A stretch of DNA of 64,000 bases. Source: Rebecca billardiae RCC1528. Lineage: Eukaryota > Haptophyta. Location of the stretch: NCBI GenBank assembly GCA_965240325.2, contig OZ251233.1, positions 868,001 to 932,000 of the forward strand, given 5' to 3'. A program made the position numbers and the translations under genes. Below are positions 42,971-50,671 of this stretch, in pieces (the stretch's first letter is position 1; the number at the start of each line of letters is the position of its first letter). The notes below the pieces were generated by a model. The model was not told the origin of the DNA and ran no database searches. It saw only the letters and a list, made by a program, of their open reading frames with translations.

Positions 42971-44523
42971 AGAAGCAACGATGCGTACGCGTGCGCGCCG
43001 TCGTCCGCGCGCGTGAGCGCGCGGCAGATGCGGCAGTCTCGGAGCACCGCGCCGAGCTCGAGCGCGCCGAGCTCCGCGCGCACGCGCGGCACCTCCGCGC
43101 GGGCGCGCACCGCGCCCACCGCGTGCAGCGCCAGTGCAAAGGACACGAGGACCGTCTCTCGGGACACCGCGCCCTCGGCGAGCGCTCGCGGCCGCGCGCG
43201 CGCGAGCGGGAGCAGCCGGGCGCTGCGCGCGGCCTCGGCGTCGACGGCGGCGCGCAGCGTGGGCGCACCGTCGGCCGAGGCCAGCGCGCCGCCCGCCGCG
43301 AGGTGCGGCAGCAGCACCTCGTACGCGTACGCCTCGGAGCGCACGGGCGCGCCGCGCAGCGCGAGCACGGACGTTTGTAGCAGCGACAGCAGCGCGCCCG
43401 CGTCCAGGCACTCGCGCGGGCCGCGGAACGAGATGGCGATCTCGTACAGCACGGCGCCGGCGGCGCCGTCGAGCGCCGCCGCGTCCGCGTCGTCGTCCGC
43501 CCCGCCCGCCGAGCTGCCAGAGCCCCGGCTGGCAGAAGAGCGCCGCCGCACGGCCGGCGCGCGCGTGGACGGGTGGTATCGGAGCGCGCCTGGGCCGCCC
43601 GCGTTGACGAAGGTGTACAGGAGCTCGTCGGGGGCGGCGGCGTCGGCGGCGGCGGCGGGCGTGCCCGAGGACGAGCGCGCGGCCCCCTGCGCCGGCGGCG
43701 TCGGCTGCGCGTGCGCGTGCGGCGGCGCGGGCGCGGCCGAGCGCGGCGGCGCGCGCTGCACTAGCAGCAGTCCTTGGAAGGGGCCGCGGCCCTCCGAGTC
43801 CACGAGCATCAGCGGGAGGACGACGAGCCCCGCGGGTGCGGCGGGCTCGGGCGAGGCGCCCGCACGCCGGCTGGGCGGCGGGCTCCTCGGCGGCGAGCCC
43901 AACGCGAAGAAGGGCGGCGGCGCGGCGCCGGGCGGCGGCGCGAGCAGGCTCTCGACGTCAGCGTGCGCGGCGCTCAGCACCGCCGCAAGCTCCTGGTGCA
44001 TGCGGCCCTCGACGGAGGCGCTCGCCGAGCGGATGGCGCTCGCGTACCGCGTCGCGCGCTCGAACGCGTCGAGCGCCGCGCGCGCCGCCCTCCGATCCAC
44101 GGAGAGTCGGCTGCGCAGCGCCGCGTGGCTGCCGCCGCGCAGCTCGGGCGCGACGGCACTCAGCAGGGACTCGAGCTCGATGCCGGCGGTCGCCTGTGCG
44201 GTGGAGGCGGCGAGGCCGGGCGTCGCGCCCGTGTACGCGGGGAACATCTGGAGGAACGTCGGCGAGCGCCACACCGGCGCCCACTCCTTGCGCACGCGCA
44301 TCACCAGCTTTGCCTTCCGCTCGACGATCGGGCCGAGCGGCGTACTGTCGGGAAGCTCCCAGCGGCACGGGTCGTCCTCGGCGCAGATGCGCTGGTACTC
44401 GGGCGGGACGACGGGCACCTTCTCGAACAGCTTCGCCTTCAGGTCGCGCACCGTGCGCCCCTGGCCCAGGTCGAGCGTCACCTCCCGGCCCGGCGTCGCC
44501 ACGCGCACGCTGCTCGTCGCCAT
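12620..44523 (-). CDS. Giant (about 10,460 aa) ubiquitin-like/DUF3638/SPRY/LRR/ankyrin/polycystin channel protein, three exons
   Basis: Proposed exons are 44523-42178, 41823-31807 and 31648-12620, all joined in phase 0, giving about 10,463 residues. The ATG at 44523 is preferred to 44544 because the ubiquitin-like fold (SVRVATPGREVTLDLG to KLVMRVR) begins there. Approximate residue positions: 5-76 ubiquitin-like; 1350-1390 a helical block (SLPLLLEFFAARDALLAHPT) which, as I recall, recurs in large DUF3638 proteins of protists; 1857-1934 CUB-like (FEGASHVVLSFDPRTELPRG); 3627-3690 fibronectin-III-like; 4690-5770 DUF3638/DUF3645 NTPase-like core; 7430-8290 three SPRY domains; 8560-8790 leucine-rich repeats; 8850-9420 ankyrin-like repeats; 9550-10175 polycystin channel; 10400-10440 coiled coil. 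It is probably an integral membrane protein with a vast cytosolic N-terminal part. DUF3638 proteins are often auto-labelled ubiquitin-related, but that activity is unproven. Long polyglycine and polyalanine tracts separate domains. A two-gene reading, split near 31.6 kb, is the main alternative. Confidence 0.75.
13470..15360 (-). other. Polycystin (PKD2/TRPP) channel domain of the giant protein
   Basis: S1 is the hydrophobic stretch ILRYLLVDGGAFLAFLGALT near 15345. A long extracytosolic loop follows, carrying the polycystin (TOP) signature near 14400-14250: GWVDASTRAVVLLACLYNEP and then RALVELPEASGAV. S2 (SHLLLAAFDFIVGLATAVYA), S3 (LNLDLFDLSMLACLLAWAG), S4 (WLRLSKFLRLLPRVGP), S5 (HTFGLVLLFVVAAFGLFAHV), a pore-loop-like segment (SFALLTAFFTPAADL) and S6 (STLITLVGCAALANTFIAVV) follow in order. 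Six helices with this loop fit a nonselective or Ca-permeable cation channel. No EF-hand is visible after S6; a Ser-rich region and a short coiled coil end the protein. Confidence 0.85.
15550..17470 (-). other. Ankyrin-like repeat region of the giant protein
   Basis: Helical-pair units typical of ankyrin repeats are spread between low-complexity linkers: PLSYAIAHGHARLAAYLV, VDALAIALHTGAIEIAELVA, MPLLLACELGAYNLCLLLLQ, GRLALHYAAALGNGEVLGLL and GWTALALAVRNGRLRCVRAL. The last two are the clearest. In TRP-type channels such repeats sit N-terminal to S1, as here. Confidence 0.7.
17650..18330 (-). other. Leucine-rich repeat block of the giant protein (RI-like)
   Basis: About six repeats of 27-30 residues show the ribonuclease-inhibitor-like pattern, for example LRALNLAHNAARDEGIEVL, LTALSVARNDLTPAGIEVLV and LRSLDVSGNVLGPDGGLQL. 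The block probably forms a curved protein-binding surface between the third SPRY domain and the ankyrin region. Confidence 0.8.
19150..21720 (-). other. Three SPRY domains of the giant protein
   Basis: Three separate units each start with a strand ending in YYEV or YFEA and continue to a late G-V-N/D-F strand. They lie at about 21720-21130 (SGAYYYEVALCSVS, then SAFVNFGAVPFRYGPP), 20890-20300 (SAGLWYFEAECPGENAYLSV) and 19980-19150 (RRGCWYYEVAIESVGGVG, then GWGSIGVGLRAFFGSYEVG and LRLCFDFEASPPEELL). A long acidic, Asp/Glu-rich segment follows the third. SPRY domains bind protein ligands. Confidence 0.8.
26700..29970 (-). other. DUF3638/DUF3645 P-loop NTPase-like core of the giant protein
   Basis: LQLGAGEGKTSVLAPLLALL near 29950 is the Walker-A-like signature of DUF3638, followed by TAVLTVTPEPLLAQTRASL and ARAVITTTAGVPKALLLKCV. 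A DEAD-like Walker B, LVDEVDLQLRPTTSQLTYPV, is near 29400. After low-complexity DNA the C-terminal half resumes near 27070: VLSALIDAGALVVGISNEGV, ARRFVFLDHLHTAGVDVPLP and STAQEYTRGAWRLRSLGAGQ. Together they recall a split superfamily-2 helicase-like fold. The motifs are intact, so nucleotide binding is plausible; enzymatic activity is unproven for the family. Confidence 0.8.
28002..28100. repeat. GCC trinucleotide tract encoding polyglycine
   Basis: An almost uninterrupted GCC run, read on the minus strand as about 30 consecutive glycines, lies inside the DUF3638 region of the giant gene, between its N- and C-terminal halves. Similar shorter tracts occur at 20578-20629, 27104-27166 and 40937-40980. 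They are in-frame slippage-prone linkers. Confidence 0.9.
31649..31806 (-). other. Intron 2 of the giant gene
   Basis: The upstream open frame is convincing up to SLDMRSLA and the downstream one from WRSPDDDQFALFS. On the minus strand a GT donor follows the GCG codon (31806-31805) and a C-rich tract ends in an AG acceptor at 31650-31649. Both borders fall in phase 0. The intron is 158 bases, not a multiple of three, which is why the two giant open frames are in different registers. Confidence 0.75.
41824..42177 (-). other. Intron 1 of the giant gene, containing a CA/CG microsatellite
   Basis: A GT donor at 42177-42176 follows the codon for Q in SVARAQ. An AG acceptor at 41825-41824 precedes DLFARTLPLPEPW. 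The intervening 354 bases carry an A-C-G-C repeat at 41859-41985 that would encode an alternating Arg-Val and Ala-Cys run, clearly not protein. Length is divisible by three and no stop occurs, so the frame stays open through it. The acceptor could instead be two bases earlier, but only this one preserves the frame. Confidence 0.7.
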
Positions 44524-44849
44524 GATGGCGCGGCGGCAAACCAAGCGCCACCGATTTTCTTTTCGAAAGTAGAAGCTGACGAAACCGGCAACTCGACACA
44601 GCCTCTCGCGGTGAGCAAGCGTTACGCCTGTCAGTCAGTCAAAAACAGTCATCAGTCAGTCAGTAAGTTTATGCCATCATCACTTAACTGGAGCGTAACA
44701 TCTTGACACGGAATTGTCGACGGGATCGCCGGCCTACTCTGATGATCTACAATAGCTGCTACTCAGACCACCCCACTCCCCGGAGGACGGCCAGGCGGTC
44801 CGGCCTATCTATGCCAGACGACTCACGACGGATGGCATCGTAACTGAGC

Positions 44850-44980
44850 CTGATGGCATCAGCCCAGACCTCCAATAGACTGTTCAGGCTCGTCTATTTT
44901 CTATAAATAAATACCCAGTCCGGGTGCCATTTCCGTATATGAATACACGTATCCGGAACGCTTCCGGGTTGTATTTTGTT
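44850..44980 (+). repeat. Dispersed repeat, copy B
   Basis: This segment matches the minus strand of 11560-11715, with the best block at 44905-44965. It contains two short dyads, ACCC..GGGT and CCGGAA..TTCCGG. It lies about 330-450 bases upstream of the giant gene's ATG, so it could influence that promoter, though nothing shows this. Confidence 0.65.
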
Positions 44981-45586
44981 TGTAGTCTCACAGTAGTTAC
45001 AAGTTTTTAGTTTTGGTAATAATATGCGTACAACCACAGTTTAATACTAAGAATATGAGCCCGCACTCACAGGTGACACACAAATCGATTTTAGCCGTCA
45101 CCGTAACCTGTGCGCAGCTCCGCCCAGTGGGGATTTGTTGCTGGAGTTTTTTCGGCGTCGCGTTTGTCCGCGCCGAAGACCGGGCCAAGGCCGTTTGAGC
45201 ATGGTCGTTCATGCGCACGCCCGCGCGTTCGAATCGATATATATTCGATGGCCAGCGCGCTCTGAGTGAGCGGCGGGCGTGCGCGCATGACTGCCGCGAG
45301 GCGGGCTGCGAGGCGTCGGCTGGCTTGCCACTGTGACTGAGGCGGTTGCGGGTTGGCGATCCCCGGGGCGTCGTCACCCTCGCCCGCCCCTCCTCGCCCA
45401 CCCTCGCCCCACGGGCGGCGCCACACGACACACGTGACCTGTTAATTAAGATTTGAGTTGGCACGGAGGCCGCCGGCACGCGCGCGGAGAGGCGAGGACT
45501 ATTAAGGTGTTTCGTTCGCGCGGAAAAACGCACCGTCGTCGCATTGATGTGCTCATCACGTCTGAACCGGAAGCGCTCGGCTTTAA

Positions 45587-45613
45587 CTCTCTCTCTCTCT
45601 CTCTCTCTCTCTA
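45587..45613. repeat. CT dinucleotide microsatellite
   Basis: A pure alternating CT tract of about 13 units lies in non-coding DNA. Confidence 0.9.
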
Positions 45614-45831
45614 TCGCTTATTATATACATAGCAGCGATTAAGAACCGGTGCGTGCGTATGTACAGTATGTCAGAATAACCGGAAGCCGGAGCCGGCTGG
45701 CGGCGGGCGGCGGGCCCGGGGCCGGGGCCGGAAGCATCAAGCAAAGTCTATTAGTATTATGGCCCGCGGCCTGCAGGGCGGAGGCCGCGGAGCGCGCAGC
45801 GTGGAGCCCGCACCAGCGGGCCCGAACCACG

Positions 45832-45930
45832 TTTCAAAAAGATCTTTGATCAAGAAAAAAGGGACGGGTTTCAAAAAGATCTTTGATCAAGAAAAAAGGG
45901 ACGGGGGGCGGCGGAAAAAAGGGACGGGGG
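45832..45930 (+). repeat. Exact 37-bp tandem duplication plus partial third unit
   Basis: Bases 45832-45868 are repeated exactly at 45869-45905, and the last part of the unit (AAAAAAGGGACGGG) recurs at about 45915-45929. Each unit contains two overlapping-scale palindromes, AAAGATCTTT and TTGATCAA. The purpose is unknown; the exactness points to a recent duplication. Confidence 0.9.
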
Positions 45931-46689
45931 GCGATTTTTAGGGCTGGCGGAGACCGAGTTTCGAGTTTTTGAGATCGCATAGAGAGGTCTATTAGGCCGA
46001 AAAAGAGCGCGCCCAGCTGATTCCATAAGTAATCGATGGACGGGACGTGAGCCTGGCCGTGACTTTAGTGTAACGGTTCGTTACGAGCGAATCGTACTCG
46101 TCTTCCCGGATCGCGTGACGTCCGGACTGGGCCACATCCGGATCGTCGGAGGTGACGTGCCCCGGCACGATGGGCGATGGCGGATATGCGGGACGGCGCC
46201 TGCACGTGCCTCCGGACCCGCCTCCCGCTTGCTGCTCACGCAGTCAGCTGCGACCGTGGCGCATGATCGCAGAAGCAGTGCCGGCAGTACGGCCTGCATC
46301 AGCTAGTGCCGCGCCGTCGTGACGCGCGCGGTACGGTTGCGCGTTTGCAGCGCTCGCCGCTCGGCGACGGCACGCGCGTGCGGCTCAGGTGTGTCAAATG
46401 CGGTCTCGTCGGCGCGCTTTCGCCTGCCACCTCGTGCACCCGTGCCGCCAGTTTCATCGTCTTCATGAGGACTGCTGCTGCTGTCGCCATCCGCTCTCCA
46501 TCACCCCGAGTCGCCGGTCGCGCGGCGCGCGCGGTAGGCACTAGGCAGGGCGTACGGTCACTCACCCGTGCAACGGGTCAAGTGGCCAGAGTACGTCTGG
46601 TCGTTGGCTGGCACGGGCCGCAGCGCTAAAGCACCCTGCTGTCACACCCGACTCCTTCAGTACTCCGAGCTCCGCGGCACGACTCACTC

Positions 46690-46835
46690 GGCACGATCGC
46701 GGACGGGTCGGATCCGAGCTGATCAGCCAGAGTTGGACACAGTTTGGCAGCTACTAGTAGTAATTCCGATGCCGATGGCACGATCGCGGACGGGTCGGAT
46801 CCGAGCTGATCAGCCAGTTGGACATTTGGCAGCTA
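46690..46835 (+). repeat. Direct repeat, two copies with 87-bp period
   Basis: 46690-46753 and 46777-46835 are the same sequence apart from two small indels of two and three bases. Each carries GGATCC and TGATCA restriction-like palindromes. No coding context is evident. Confidence 0.9.
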
Positions 46836-47172
46836 GTTGTCAGGCGGACGTCCGATTTGACGACCGGTGCCGGGTGCGGTCTCAGGTCCGCTGCTGTGAT
46901 TGTGTGAAGTGTGAATGAGTCTCGCGGTCGCGCAGGCAGGGCGACGGTCGGACTAATAGCTTCAGTCATCTCAGAACCGACTTCAACTGGCGAACTGCCA
47001 CTACAGTACGGCGGAGAGCCGCGATTGCACGGCCACCGCGGGCCCCCAACTGCGTTGATTCTATGCAGAAAAGGACCGCGGAACGCGGTCATACTAAAGC
47101 ATCATGACGATAATAAGGTCTTATAATTACAAGTGTGTCATCAATAATGTGCGTCAGTCAGTCAACGGTCAG

Positions 47173-49467
47173 TCAGTCGTACTCGTCGTCGATCCCGAGA
47201 TCATCATCACTCTCGTCGTCGAGTCCCGCCAGCGCCTGGTCCCCCCACTCCCACGCCTCACTGCCCTCCGAGGGGTCCGACTCGTCGCCGTCGGCGCTGT
47301 CGAGCTCGCCAGCAGCGGCGGCGCCGCGTGGGTACACCTGCTTGTAGAGCTTCTTGCTCGGCGCTTGGCGCGCGTGGATCCGCACCTGCTCCGTGTACAC
47401 TTGCGCCACCAAGCCGTCGTCCTCCGCCCACGTCGCGCGAACGACGTGCGCCGTCGACGGCGCAGGCGCCGCCGGGCATCCGCCCGCGAGCGCGGACGCG
47501 CCGTCGGCGCCGCCGGCGCCCTCGAGCGAGTAGCGCACGTACTCGGCAGGGTCGTCCTCGTCCCGCGCGGGGCCGCCTTCGCACACGTACAGCTCGCGGA
47601 GTGCGCAGAGGTTCGGCAGCGCGCGCACCGCCGCGTCCCCGACGCCGAGGCCCTCCAGGGAGAGCCGCGCGAGCGTGCGCGGCAGGAGCGCGAGGACCTC
47701 GGCGCCGAGGGGCAACCCGCCGGGCGGCGGCGGCTGCTTCGGATTGAGCTGCTTGAAATAGCCGCCCTTGTACTTGGGCTTGGGCTGCTTGTACACGCGG
47801 AGCTCGAGCGACTCGAGCGCCGGCGCGCCCGGCAGCACCTGCGACAGCACGAACGCCAGGTTGTCCGCCGCGTGGTCCGGGTACGTGGGCGTGGCCGCGT
47901 TGCGTCGCAGCGGCTGGCCCCGGTGCAGCGGGCCGAAATCGCTTGGCTCCGTGTCGTTGTGGTACTGCGCCCAGCGCATGCGCAGGCTGAGCGAGCGGAG
48001 CGCGCCGAAGAGCGGCGCGCCGGCGTGCCCGGCGCGCGCCGGCGCCGGGTGCTCGCGGGCCCACTCCTTCGCCTCGCGCGTCTCGCGCAGCCGCGTCGCC
48101 TGCCGCCACACGTCGCCGCACTCAAGCCGCGCGCTCAGCGCGCGCAGGTTGGGCAACGCGCGGCCAAGCAGCAGCAGCGGCCGGAGCTCGAGGCCATCCG
48201 GGTACGGCCCCTTGGACTGGTCGTGCGCGAGCCAGTGCGCGAACCCGGCCCCGCGCACCACCAGCGCGTTGAGCGCGACCAGCCCCGGCGCCACCACCTT
48301 GCCCTGCCGCACGTCCCGGCCACTCGCGCCGCCGCCGGCGAGCGCAGCCACCAGCCTGGCCGCGCTGTCCTCGCAGTTGAGCAGCGCCGTGGGCAGCGCG
48401 AGGGAGCGGAGGCGCGGCGTGGCGCGCAGCACGGCCTCCCACTCGTCGACGCCCATGAACCCCTCCTCCACGTGCAGCGAGAGCAGGCTGCCGAACCAGG
48501 GCAGCTTCGCCATCCCGAGCAGAAGGCCCCCGGGAGAAGCGTGCGCGTGTGCGCTGTACTGCGAGCCCGCGCGCACACGCACGGACGTCACGGCCGAGCC
48601 GAGGTGGCGCGCGATGGAGAGGGCGCGCTTCGCGTCGGGGCCGGTGGCGCCGAGCGGCCAGAACGCTAGCTCGTGCACCGCGCCCGCGGGGATCATCCCC
48701 CGGAGCCGCTGCAGCCCCTCGCTGCTCGGCCAGAAACGGTCGGGGAATTTGAACGCGCTCTCGCGCTTGTCTTGCTCGCGCATCTTGCCGCGCCCCCTCC
48801 GATGGGGGGCGCGCACCTGCTCGAGCTGGCGATCGGCGAGCTCGAGGCAGGTCCAGAGCTCGGGGAACGCGCGCAGCGCGCGCCACTCCTTGCTCACGCA
48901 CGTGGCGCACGTCAGGCGCTCGCGCAGCGGGAGGTGGCCGCCGCCCGCGACGAGCACGAGCACCTGCAGCAGCAGCGGCAGCCCCGCGTCGGCCGGGTGC
49001 GCGCCGTCGACGGCGGCGGCGACCTTGGCGAGCGAGGCGCTGAGCGCGCGGGCGTCCTTCTTCCGCTGCGCTTGCGCCGCCTTCGTCGCCGCCTTCTTCG
49101 ACTCGCGCGCCGCCTCGGCCGCGAGCATGGCGCTCTTGAGCGCGACGAGCGTCGACCGATGCTTCGATCTCGGGATGTCGTCGTCGAAGACGATCTCGGA
49201 CCACGGCGAGCGATCGACGCCGAAAGCCATGAAGCTCTGCTGCACACGGCCGCCGCCCTGCAGCGTGCTCGGCAGCACGCAGCCGAAGCACTTGAAATGG
49301 TTGGACGCGCCGTCGACGCCGGTCGGCCGGTTGAAGCGGAGCTCGCCCGGCTGCATGGCCTTGTGGCATGACTCGCACTTGCAGCTGCGCGGGCCGACGG
49401 TCTGGATGTAGTTGACCCCCCCAAGGTGCTCCCTCATCGGCAGCTCCCAAAACGGCGCGTCCATCAT
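47173..49467 (-). CDS. PARP-type zinc finger / F-box-like / leucine-rich repeat protein
   Basis: A 764-residue protein. Residues 27-63 form a CCHC finger like the PARP/PADR1 type: Cys31-x2-Cys34, then His57-x2-Cys60 within NHFKCFGC. A basic Ala/Lys helix follows (100-140). An F-box-like segment at about 183-213 (RLTCATCVSKEWRALRAFPE) is followed by roughly 400 residues of irregular leucine-rich repeats (for example LRSLALPTALLNCEDSAARL and ALESLELRVYKQPKPK). The C-terminus is strongly acidic (DDESDDDLGIDDEYD). A plausible role is a substrate adaptor of an SCF ubiquitin ligase or a nucleic-acid-break-sensing factor; neither is proven. The first two codons are both ATG. It is divergent from the EsV-1-7 gene, 177 bp apart. 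Confidence 0.75.
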   Translation of the reverse strand: MMDAPFWELPMREHLGGVNYIQTVGPRSCKCESCHKAMQPGELRFNRPTGVDGASNHFKCFGCVLPSTLQGGGRVQQSFMAFGVDRSPWSEIVFDDDIPRSKHRSTLVALKSAMLAAEAARESKKAATKAAQAQRKKDARALSASLAKVAAAVDGAHPADAGLPLLLQVLVLVAGGGHLPLRERLTCATCVSKEWRALRAFPELWTCLELADRQLEQVRAPHRRGRGKMREQDKRESAFKFPDRFWPSSEGLQRLRGMIPAGAVHELAFWPLGATGPDAKRALSIARHLGSAVTSVRVRAGSQYSAHAHASPGGLLLGMAKLPWFGSLLSLHVEEGFMGVDEWEAVLRATPRLRSLALPTALLNCEDSAARLVAALAGGGASGRDVRQGKVVAPGLVALNALVVRGAGFAHWLAHDQSKGPYPDGLELRPLLLLGRALPNLRALSARLECGDVWRQATRLRETREAKEWAREHPAPARAGHAGAPLFGALRSLSLRMRWAQYHNDTEPSDFGPLHRGQPLRRNAATPTYPDHAADNLAFVLSQVLPGAPALESLELRVYKQPKPKYKGGYFKQLNPKQPPPPGGLPLGAEVLALLPRTLARLSLEGLGVGDAAVRALPNLCALRELYVCEGGPARDEDDPAEYVRYSLEGAGGADGASALAGGCPAAPAPSTAHVVRATWAEDDGLVAQVYTEQVRIHARQAPSKKLYKQVYPRGAAAAGELDSADGDESDPSEGSEAWEWGDQALAGLDDESDDDLGIDDEYD

Positions 49468-49644
49468 CGCCTCAGCGCGCCTCGAGCCCCTCTGTCGGCT
49501 CGATCCGTGGGGGGCGGCGCGCGGCGCCGCGCTTGCCGATCGAGATCGTAGGTATTTGATGGTCCTTTGATCGTACCTAACGCCGATACTGTAAAGTAGG
49601 CACGCTCAATCAAGGGTGTCCGCGCTGCGCACAAGCTGGCCGGC
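49468..49644. promoter_or_regulatory. Divergent promoter between the PARP-finger/F-box and EsV-1-7 genes
   Basis: The gap becomes A/T-richer at 49545-49610. Its right end (about 49621-49644) already matches the tail of the downstream 114-bp repeat unit, so part of the gap derives from repeat DNA. Promoter role inferred from the head-to-head arrangement. Confidence 0.4.
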
Positions 49645-50671
49645 ATGGTCGACCTGAAGAACCTCAAGTGCGATCACACGGGCTGCACCATGGGGCCTTC
49701 ATTCGGCATGCCGGGCGACGCGCGCGCCAGCCGGTGCGCTGCGCACAAGCTGGCCGGCATGGTCGACCTGAAGCACCCCACGTGCGATCACACGGGCTGC
49801 ACCACGCAGCCTGCGTTCGGCATGCCGGGTGACGCGCGTGCCAGCCGGTGCGCTGCGCACAAGCTGGCCGGCATGGGCGACCTGAAGCACCCCACGTGCG
49901 ATCACACGGGCTGCACCACGCAGCCTGCGTTCGGCATGCCGGGTGACGCGCGTGCCAGCCGGTGCGCTGCGCACAAGCTGGCCGGCATGGTCGACCTGAA
50001 GAGCCGCAAGTGCGATCACACGGGCTGCACCATGGGGCCTTCATTCGGCATGCCGGGCGACGCGCGCGCCAGCCGGTGCGCTGCGCACAAGCTGGCCGGC
50101 ATGGTCGACCTGAAGCACCCCAAGTGCGATCACACGGGCTGCACCACACGGCCTTCATTCGGCATGCCGGGCGACGCGCGCGCCAGCCGGTGCGCTGCGC
50201 ACAAGCTGGCCGGCATGGTCGACCTGAAGAGCCGCAAGTGTGATCACACGGGCTGCACCACGCGGCCTTACTACGGCATGCCGGGTGACGCGCGCGCCAG
50301 CCGGTGCGCTGCGCACAAGCTGGCCGGCATGGTCGACCTGAAGAGCCGCAAGTGCGATCACACGGGCTGCACCATGCAGCCTGCGTTCGGCATGCCGGGC
50401 GACGCGCGTGCCAGCCGGTGCGCTGCGCACAAGCTGGCCGGCATGGTCGACCTGAAGCACCCCAAGTGTGATCACACGGGCTGCACCAAGCAGCCTCACT
50501 GCGGCATGCCGGGCGACGCGCGCGCCAGCCGGTGCGCTGCGCACAAGCTGGCAGGCATGGTCGACCTGAAGAGCCGCAAGTGCGATCACACGGGCTGCAC
50601 CATGGGGCCTTCATTCGGCATGCCGGGCGACGCGCGCGCCAGCCGGTGCGCTGCGCACAAGCTGGCCGGCA
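49621..50671 (+). repeat. 114-bp tandem repeat array (nine units plus a partial leading unit)
   Basis: Nine near-identical units of 114 bp, in frame, encode the EsV-1-7 motifs. A partial unit (the last 24 or so bases) precedes the ATG. Units 1, 4 and 9 share the GPSFG variant and units 2 and 3 are almost identical, which suggests stepwise duplication and gene conversion. Confidence 0.92.

Larger units (their letters stand above)
44545..47172. other. Intergenic region upstream of the giant gene, repeat-rich, no gene seen
   Basis: The gap lies between the start of the giant gene (minus) and the 3' end of the PARP-finger/F-box gene (minus). The giant gene's promoter should be in its left part. 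Composition is mixed, with A/T-rich DNA at 44880-45110 and 45580-45960. It holds one dispersed repeat copy, a CT microsatellite, a 37-bp tandem duplication and an 87-bp-period direct repeat, all listed separately. Short open frames show no family resemblance, and no tRNA fold was found. Confidence 0.55.

Noticed and set aside
45224-45262. GTTCGAATC resembling a tRNA T-loop
   Set aside because: Flanking bases do not form the T-stem, acceptor or other tRNA arms.
46299-46629. Overlapping small open frames on both strands
   Set aside because: No protein-like pattern or family resemblance; expected by chance at this composition.
49621-50671. Regular array that could suggest CRISPR or satellite DNA
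   Set aside because: Units are contiguous, in frame and encode a known Cys/His motif with no spacers.
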